Assembly (NCBI GenBank): GCA_017893485.1
Contig: CM030364.1
Span: 245,781,818 to 245,845,817, forward strand
Origin: Hemerocallis citrina
Taxonomy: Eukaryota; Streptophyta; Magnoliopsida; Asparagales; Asphodelaceae
Reading direction: 5' to 3'
Length of the DNA stretch: 64,000 nt
Under the pieces are notes generated by a model. It did no database searches. It was not told where the DNA came from and saw only the letters and a list, made by a program, of their open reading frames with translations. Both the position numbers and the translations under genes were made by a program. Positions within the stretch are counted from its first letter, which is position 1, and the number at the start of each line of letters is the position of its first letter. This document shows positions 56,688-64,000 of this stretch, one piece after another.

Positions 56688-59600
56688 ACTCCACCATTGC
56701 CTGTCTCAAGCCAGGAACCCGGCCACAAACCGGGTAAGGAGGAGGGTTGCGTTAGGCAGTTGACAGCCAGCATAAAATTTTGTCAAATATTATGAACATG
56801 AATCCTAATAATATACGTGCAAATGCTAAGGGCATTCCTTGGAAGCGATGCGTTGTGCCTGCCTCCGGGTGCTTCGAAAAATGTGCAAGGGGCATCGCAC
56901 CGGCGCCCGGGTGCAGTGAAAAATAGGCAAGGGTTCCTACATCAATCTGGACGTGTGCGGGTAAAGAAGCTAGTTCAGGAAAATAGGCTTAGGTTAGCGA
57001 CTTGGAATATAGGAACATTGATAGGAAAAAAATATAGAACTACTAGATACCATGATTAGAAGAAATATTAATATAGCTTGTTTACAAGAAACAAAGTGGG
57101 TAGGGGAGAAAGCTAAAGAGAGAGATGGTTTTAAATTATATTATACTGGTAAAATTAGAAATAGAAATGGAGTAGGAATTTTAGTAGATAGGAAATTCAA
57201 AACAGATGTAGTATGTGTTAATAGGAAAGGAGATAGAATAATACAAATTAAGCTTGTATTAGGGGGAAACATAATTAATATCATTAGTGCTTATGCACCC
57301 TAAGTAGGATTAGATGCACAAGCTAAAAATAAATTTTGGGAAGATATGGATGAGATAATTCAAGGAGTACCCTTAGGTGAGAAACTATTTATTGGAGAAG
57401 ATTTCAATGGACATGTAGGAGAAGATAACATGGGATATGAGATGGTGCATGGAGAACATGGATTTGAAAATAAGAACGATGGTAGAGAGGCTCTATTATA
57501 TTTTGTGGCTTCGTATGATCTTATACTAGCAAATACTTATTTTAGGAAGAGAGAGGAACATCTGATAACCTTTAAAAGTGGGGCAAATAGGAGTCAGATT
57601 AATTTTTTCATCACTAGAAAGGTAGATCGCTTGACATGTAAAGATTGAAAAGTTATATCGGGAGAGTGTTTAACCTCACAACATAGATTAATGGTATTGG
57701 ATGTGAAGATTGGGAAACACATATGTGCAAGGAAGGAGACTAGGAACCCCAGAATTAGGTGGTGGAACTTGAAGGGAGATAAACTAGAAGTTTTTAAAGA
57801 TAAAGTCCTTAAAGGAGCATCATGGAATTGGGAAGGGGAGACAAGTATGATGTGGACTAAAATGGCTACGTACATAAGAGAAATTTCAAAGGAGGTACTT
57901 GGAGAGTCTAAAGGTAGAGGGTTGCTAAATAAAGAAACATGGTGGTGGCAAGAAGAAATCCAAAATATTGTGAGAAAAAAAGATCAACCTTCAAAATGTG
58001 ACAAAAGAGTAGAAATGAAGAGGATTTAGAGAGATAAGACCGTTAGAAAAGAAGTAAAAAAAGCAGTAAGAGATGCAGAAGAAAAAGTTTATGATGATTT
58101 ATACACAAAATTAGAAACAAAAGAAGGAGAAAATAATATTTATAAGCTTGGTAAACAAAAGGATAGAAAAACAAAAGACCTGAATACAGTTAGGTGTATT
58201 AAGAGCGAGGATTCAAGAGTCCTAGTAAAAGATGAGGAAATCAAGGAAAGATGGCGAAATTACTTTGAGAAGTTATTAAATGAAAATGTTGTGCGCAAAT
58301 TAATTTTAGAGGACTCGAGGGAGAGTCGAGAGCATATACTTTTTCGTAGAATTAGGTCCTCAGAGGTTCGAAATGCTTTGGAAGGATGAAAATAGGAAAA
58401 TCTTTAGAGCCGGAGGATATACCCATTGAAGTTTGGAAGTGTCTTGGAGATGTAGGAGTGAGTTAACTAACAAAATTATTTAATGAAATTTTTATGACTA
58501 AGAAGGTGCCCGATGAATGGAGAAAGAGTATTTTAGTACCTATATATAAAAATAAAGGAGATATACAAAATTGCTCAAACTACCGAGGAATTAAATTAAT
58601 GAGTCATACGATGAAAGTTTGAGAGAGAGTGATCGAACATAGACTGAGACTAGAAACTACAGTATCTGAGAATCAGTTTGGGTTTATGCTGGGGAGGTCA
58701 ACAATGGAAGCAATTTATATACTGAGGAGACTTATGGAAAAATATAGGGAGAATAAGAAAGATCTACATATGGTTTTTATAGATCTAGAAAAAGCATATG
58801 ATAAAGTCCCTAGAGACATAGTATGGTGGGTGTTAAATAATAAAAGAGTAACTATTTGGTATATTGAGGTAATTAAGGATATGTATGAAGGGGCAACAAC
58901 CACAATTAGAACAACCACAGGAGAGACCAGCGATTTCCTATTACTGTAGGTTTAGGCTTTAGGCCCCTACCTCTTTACTTTGGTTATGGATGAATACAAG
59001 ATGAGGTGCCTTGGTGTATGCTTTTTGCCGATGGCATCGTCTTAGTTGACGAGACTAGAGCAAAAGACAATGCTAAATTAGAATTGTGGAGAGAAACTTT
59101 GGAAGCTAGATTCTTTAAAATAAGCAGAACTAAAACAGAGTATATGGAGTATAATTTTAGTGATATTCTAAACACAACTGAGGAAGTAGTGAAGCTTGAT
59201 GGCCAAGAGATACCTAAGAGAGATCGTTTCTGATATCTAGGCTCGATTATACAAACAGATGGGAAGATTTGTGAAGATATTACACATAGAATCTAAGCAG
59301 GATGGCTTAAGTGGATAAGTGCCAATGGTATTTTGTGTGACAAATGTATACCTTTTGAAGTTGAAGAGAAAATTTTATAGGACAGATGTTAGACCAGCAA
59401 TGATGTATGGAGCAGAGTGTTGGGCAACAAAGAAACATGTCCAAAAAATGAGTGTAGCGGAGATGAGGATGCTAAGATGGATGTGTGGTAAAATAAGGAA
59501 TGATAGAATTAGAAACGGGCATATACGATACATGCTAAAGGTAGCTCCAATCCAAGATAAGTTAAGAGAGAATCGTCTCAGGTGGTTTGGACATGTCACA

Positions 59601-59831
59601 GATAGATCTAGTAGTGCCCCCGTTAGAAAGAGTGATTTGATAAGTATTGAAGGTAGAGTTAGGGGTAGAGGAAAACCTAAACTAACTTGGATGAAAACGG
59701 TGAAAAAATATATGATAGCTTGTGACCTTACAGAAGATATTGCACTAAACCGAGCAGAATGGAAAACCAGAATTCATGTAGCCGACCCCAACTAGTTGGG
59801 AAATAGGCTTTGTTGTTGTTGTTGTTGTTTG
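56688..59831 (+). mobile_element. RTE-type LINE (3.1 kb, dead)
   Basis: It is flanked by a perfect 13-bp duplication GTTGATTAACCAA (56675-56687 and 59832-59844). It has a 5' leader, endonuclease and reverse transcriptase, and ends 'ccccaactagttggg...ggctttgttgttgttgttg', the (TTG)n tail typical of plant RTE elements. It inserted into solo LTR D. Confidence 0.93.
56817..59795 (+). pseudogene. RTE endonuclease-reverse transcriptase polyprotein
   Basis: Endonuclease: LRLATWNIGTL at about 56990, IACLQETKWVG at 57065, IISAYAP at 57285, GEDFNGHVG at 57390. Reverse transcriptase: FGFMLGRST at 58680, FIDLEKAYDKVPR at 58775, and FADGIVLVDE at about 59030, where the catalytic pair ADD has become ADG. 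The C-terminal part has YGAECWATKK, MLRWMCGK and NRLRWFGHV (59400-59600). Stops or frameshifts near 57050, 57303, 57648, 58029, 58390, 58480 and 59230 break it. The copy has a low-GC bias compared with the L1 ORFs. Confidence 0.9.
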
Positions 59832-59964
59832 GTTGATTAACCAAGAAGTATTTACTTCATGATGAAGAAATGAATGGATGAAAGAATTGAATAAGATATG
59901 AGTACATGAAATTGAGAATATGAGTTATAAGGGTATGAGTTCCCCTAGTTGTTGAACATAAAAA

Positions 59965-59982
59965 TGTAACACCCCGTGTTAA

Positions 59983-60053
<71 letters not shown>

Positions 60054-60511
60054 GAGAATACCTATAGAAAGATTCTATAGGGGGTTAGTTTGGAATTATT
60101 TGGTAGGGGGCCCACAGATGCAGCAACTGCTGCTTTGAGTGCTCCACATGCTGACGTGGCACTCGAGGAGGGGTTTGGTAGGGGGCCCACGGATGCAGCA
60201 ACTGCTGCTTTGAGTGCTCCACATGCTGACGTGGCACTCGAGGAGGGGCCCACCCGGTTTGTGAAGAAGCAGCGACAGTTGCTTTGTCTGATGACGTGGG
60301 CATGGGGACCACTGTCTTTAGCTGTGTTTCTCATGGGAGAGAGGAGAGAGAGATATGGGAATTGTCCCATATTGGAAGTATACAAGATTAATTAAATATA
60401 TATATAATTACCTGGGATTAGAGGTCACCAATCAGCTATAGCACCATTTATGAGGCAAGCATGTGATGGGTAGTTATTAGAAAAATCGTTGTTTCGGGCT
60501 GGGGCATTACA
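59965..60511 (+). mobile_element. Small solo LTR E (547 bp)
   Basis: It begins TGTAACACCCCGTG and ends GGGGCATTACA, with AAAAA (59960-59964) and GAAAA (60512-60516) as an imperfect 5-bp duplication. It contains a (TA)n run (about 59987-60050) and a 75-bp direct duplication (60101-60250). It sits in solo LTR D. Confidence 0.7.
60101..60250. repeat. 75-bp direct duplication
   Basis: Units 60101-60175 and 60176-60250 differ by about one substitution in the first 72 bases. Each holds 'gctgctttgagtgctccaca' and 'gctgacgtggca'. Confidence 0.92.
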
Positions 60512-61604
60512 GAAAAGATGTTGATTCTAGAGGCTTAGTGAGACCCACGTACCGACAAAAGTAATGGAAATAATTACTGATTTTGAGAAAGGGTTGGTAT
60601 GGGCTATCGTTCTCGGTGTATGGTTTAAGACCGCTAGGAGGGTAAGCTAGCTCTAGGTGGAAGTATTTATTCATGTTTTTAAATTTAAGGATAGGCACTA
60701 GGAGAACTTGTAATAAAACTTGGGCAAACGTAAGTGGTTTGCCTCTATATAGTCTGATGGTGGACTCCAGGACTATAGACCCAATTTGACGGTGGACTCC
60801 GAAACTGTGGTTACTTGCGATGGAGACGAGCCTTAATTAAATTCGGGACTATGATTTGTTTAATGGTGGACTCCAGGATCATGAATAGTCAGACGGATGG
60901 GAGGTCGTTCTCCAGTGTATATGCGTATACCGGGGCTAGAGGGGCACTTGCGGGATGTTCGCACGATGAGGATTTCGTATAGCTTGACGATGGACTCCAA
61001 GGCTGGAATCCGTACTCGTGGATATCTAAAACTTGATTTTGTTACCGAGTAATTTTTCATGGCGAGGGATTAAACTCTTTATTGTGGAGTACATAGGTGC
61101 TTGCCCTCGGACCTATGTAGAATGGGATGCATAGAATCCGAACAAGTATGCATTAGTGTCATTGTAGTATAACATCTGCATTAGGCGTTAAGTCATATCA
61201 TACACTGACATGATTAGGATAGTCACTCTTTTACACTTTATTATGCATTCAAGTGTGTGGTTGCTAAAGTAAGAGATTTGTTATATTACGGCATAGTGAG
61301 AATCGCTGTTTTATAACATTGCGTCGGTTATAAGCAATTGACGTGCCCACAGATTTTTTTCAGTGCAAGGCTTGGATTGGCAAGGACTTACAGATGAATT
61401 GATGCTAAAGACTGTTATCATGATTTAAGTTGTTGATGTTAATGCTGTATTTATCATGTTGTATTCTTTTATTTTCGATGTGTTGATGTAAAGACTCGTG
61501 TTGTATATTGAAATTTTTTAATTTCCTTGTAAAATTGTACAAATTTGAAGTAAAAGATCTTATTGTGCTACAAATTACATGTAAATAAAATTCGGGGTGT
61601 TACA

Positions 61605-62349
61605 TTATATATTAACAAAACTTACATAGAAAATTATCTAAAGCATGCGAAATGCCTAAAATTGATGCTTAAGTTTAAACTTCTCTATTGCTCCAAATAG
61701 ATTCTAAATTTCAAAACAACTAGGATGTTAAATTTTTTTGGCTCAATAGTTTTTAACTCCATTTCCCTCATAGTTTTGAGAATTAGATCACTTTCAAGTC
61801 TCTTAGCAAAGCATTAGCCATACTTTGTCTCAATTACACTTTATCCATGAAAAAGTTCACCTAGGCTTCTTTCAGCCTTAATGTACTCCTATTACCATTA
61901 TAGAGTGAGTTATGAGATACAGTGCATTGTAGCTAGATAGTCGCAAAACATGATTAGATAGTTACTTTAAACTTCTCAGTGAATGACTAGCAACAAGTCC
62001 TTCAATACACTCAGCCTCTTCCCCTGCAGAGGATAACATATAGAGGTCTAATTCCAAGGATGATAGTGCAATTCATGTTTGCCTTTTGATTTCCATAATA
62101 CTTCTGCTCCTCCCAGTGTAAACACATATCCACTAGTTGTCGACTTTCACTAAAGTCTGAGCACTGTAATGCATCAGACCATCCATACAATCCTGAAGGA
62201 TGACATGAGTAGAACAAAGAAAAACTCTTGAATACCTCTCAGGTACCTCATTAGCCTCTTAAGGACACACCAATGTAACTAATAGGATTACTAGTGAATC
62301 TGCAGATCATACCTACCTCAAAGGCTATGTCTGATCTAGTACAGATCTT
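61605..62349 (-). pseudogene. Copia element 2, reverse transcriptase end and RNase H
   Basis: The minus strand with frameshifts gives copia motifs: 'GMICRFTSNP'-like (about 62300), HWCVLKRLMRYLRG (about 62240) and GLYGWSDA (about 62190), then a decayed RNase H. It is the continuation of the element at 47173-48066 across solo LTR D. The plus-strand copia element 3 has inserted at its right edge. Confidence 0.65.
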
Positions 62350-63054
62350 TGTTGGGTTTATGTCTTGTATACGATGTTGGATAGGAAGACGATAAGACGA
62401 TGGAGGGATCAAGACGATTTGAAACAGAGTGGAGGCGAGAAATAGTCAGCGGCAGCAATAGAGAAAGTTGCGGTCGACCTCAACTCATGTGTAATCGATC
62501 GACCCCTGCATGAAGTCTTCCAGAGAGGAGGAAATTCGACCGACTTATTGGTGTGGTCGACCGTTTGCGGCGCTGATGGGTTACGGGTTTGAGTCTGGCA
62601 GATTCGTGAAAGGCCCAACTTGCTTTTCAAGTTAGATCGTGTGGCTCCTATGGTTATCTCTTATGCACTATCCAATGGCTATTGTAACAAGATATTAACT
62701 TAGAATTTGTCTCTAGATCTATATTAACAATTGTAACGACTCATAGATCCACATGATTCTATTAAGTGCCGAATAGAAGAATAGAGTACTTCATCTGAGA
62801 GGGTGAGAGAGTTTCTCCATTGTAAGGAGCATCAAGTTCCAGTTAGGCTTGAGAGAAGGGTCGTGGTGAGAATTGTAATATTCTTGTATCTTCTATAGTT
62901 GAAATAATATCTCGGTTCTTTCTCCCTCGGATTAAGGCGAAAGTCCCAACCGGGACAATTCTTGTGTGCTTTGTGTGATAGGTGTGATCTAGTTTTGCTT
63001 GGTAATTTGTGTTGATTGTGTCAAACACTCAACAAGATCCTCAAATTCCTAACA
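62350..63054 (+). repeat. 5' LTR of copia element 3
   Basis: It begins TGTTGGGTTTATG and ends CCTAACA, 705 bp, directly followed after two bases by a copia primer binding site. The U5 part has 'ttgtgtgctttgtgtgatagg'. Confidence 0.85.
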
Positions 63055-63056
63055 AG

Positions 63057-63068
63057 TGGTATCAGAGC
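63057..63068 (+). other. Copia primer binding site (initiator methionine tRNA)
   Basis: TGGTATCAGAGC is the well-known plant copia primer site complementary to the 3' end of initiator tRNA-Met. Confidence 0.92.
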
Positions 63069-63099
63069 AATCAGGTTCGTGGGTTTGTTCGAGTTTCTG

Positions 63100-63255
63100 A
63101 TGGCAAATCAAAAGACGAAGATCAAGCAGTTTGACGGTAAGATCAACTTCAATCTATGGATGGTGGACATGTATGATGTTTTGGTTCAGAAGGACTTGCA
63201 CCTTGCCCTGAAGAGAAGAAACCAACTGACGTGAAGCAGGTGAAGTGGGATGAGA
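63100..63255 (+). pseudogene. Copia element 3, start of gag
   Basis: It starts with ATG at 63100 and reads IKQFDGKINFNLWMVDMYDVL, matching the copia gag opening (K-FDG-NF-LW---M---L). A frameshift near 63225 shifts the frame before KPTDVKQVKWDEM, where the next LTR cuts it. Confidence 0.85.
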
Positions 63256-64000
63256 TGTAATATCCCGATTTTCATTTATAAATTTTTTTATTTATTTTGC
63301 ACGTAGTGTGCATGTGCAATTTTTGTAGTATGAAATCTTATAATTATTTTTATTATGGATGATGTGTGTTCTTTAATTATTTTTATAAAGGCCCATTTTT
63401 CTTCAAATAAACATAAGCCTTTCTTTTTAGCCTAAATCTAATTTATTTACTTTTTTTAATAAAACTATTATTTTGGCCCATAAACTAAAGCCCATGAGTT
63501 ATTTTTATTACAACTTGTAATGTAGCACATCTTTTAAAAATTTATTTTTGTAGAAAATATAATGTACAACTTTTGTTAAATGGAGACAAGTGCATGCACG
63601 TGCATTGCACGTACACGTGCAATTGCACATGTGTAGGCCGGTTTTGGCAATGGAGGGAAATGAAAAATTCAAGTGGAGTCATGGGTGGTGGTTGCTTGAT
63701 CATGGTTGGTTATTGTAACTCCTCCTTGAATCCTAGCCTTTTGTTTCTAACTCCTAGATTAATACTAGCCTTCCATTTACCCAAATTTTTAGTATAAAAA
63801 CCCCCCTCCAGCCTAGTTATTTTGTACTAATTAATTCTCCAAGACCTATAAAATACATTATTAGTAGTTTAGTAAGTGAGTTAAAAGATTGAGAGTTGTG
63901 TGTGGGGAGTTTGTGCTTGCATCAACAAGGAAGGCCGGCATCAAAGGAGCTCGGGTTCGGCATCTTGGAGGCTTGTGTGCGCATCGACGAGAAGGAGAAC
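63256..64000 (+). mobile_element. LTR F (long gypsy-type), truncated by window end
   Basis: It begins TGTAATATCCCGATT inside copia gag. It resembles LTRs B-D: 'cacgtgca' words (63300-63320, 63590-63630), then a TATA box at 63792-63800 and a C-rich leader, 540 bp from the start. It may be a solo LTR or a full element; its right end is not in the window. Confidence 0.72.

Larger units (their letters stand above)
48067..61604 (+). mobile_element. Solo LTR D (same family as B), carrying nested L1, RTE and a small solo LTR
   Basis: It begins TGTAACACCCGC and ends CGGGGTGTTACA, flanked by a perfect TTATA duplication (48062-48066, 61605-61609). After removing the inserted L1 (about 48660-55227), RTE (56688-59831) and small LTR (59965-60511), about 3.3 kb of LTR remain. 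A TATA box TATAAATA lies at 55413-55420. A 45-bp block near the 3' end matches solo LTR B in inverse orientation. The 5' part is rich in 'cacgtg'-type words. Confidence 0.88.

Overview
This is plant nuclear DNA, very probably from a eudicot. It holds one long host gene with many introns, surrounded by nested, mostly dead retrotransposons of typical angiosperm families: Tat-lineage Ty3/gypsy, Ty1/copia, plant L1 and RTE LINEs, Mutator-, Tourist- and Helitron-type DNA elements. No bacterial features (operons, ribosome binding sites, CRISPR) are present.

Layout. From 1 to 18702 lies one minus-strand Tat-lineage gypsy element whose 3' end is off the left edge. Its 3' untranslated region carries a 115-bp tandem repeat, and its gag, protease, reverse transcriptase, RNase H, second (archaeal-type) RNase H and integrase can all be read but are broken by stops. 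Three long solo LTRs (A 137-3634, B 8025-12067, C 12896-17064) sit inside it. For B and C, removing the insert plus one copy of the 5-bp target duplication restores the gag/pol frame. From 18703 to 19470 there is a tandem duplication of unknown sequence, interrupted by a full-length but dead L1 LINE (about 19470-27057). From 27340 to 28376 there is a GC-rich tandem array and a 202-bp mini-Helitron.

The host gene runs from 28522 to 43564 on the plus strand. I can join 13 exons with canonical GT-AG borders into an uninterrupted 1053-codon reading frame: an N-terminal NAC DNA-binding domain most like the DNA-damage regulator SOG1 (SUPPRESSOR OF GAMMA RESPONSE 1), a long acidic linker with four SUMO-type motifs, and a conserved-looking C-terminal domain of about 260 residues that I cannot name. 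Its introns have grown through insertions, including an 807-bp foldback element built from about twelve copies of one 17-bp palindrome. A second foldback element of the same design lies 0.5 kb downstream of the stop codon.

From 45504 to the end is a second nested retrotransposon cluster: two decayed minus-strand copia elements, a small solo LTR (45699-46285), a solo LTR (D, 48067-61604) of the same family as B that has itself received an L1 LINE, an RTE LINE and another small solo LTR, then a plus-strand copia 5' end (62350-63255) cut by a further long LTR that runs off the window.

Only the NAC gene looks functional. The mobile elements are relics whose target-site duplications allow the order of insertion to be read.
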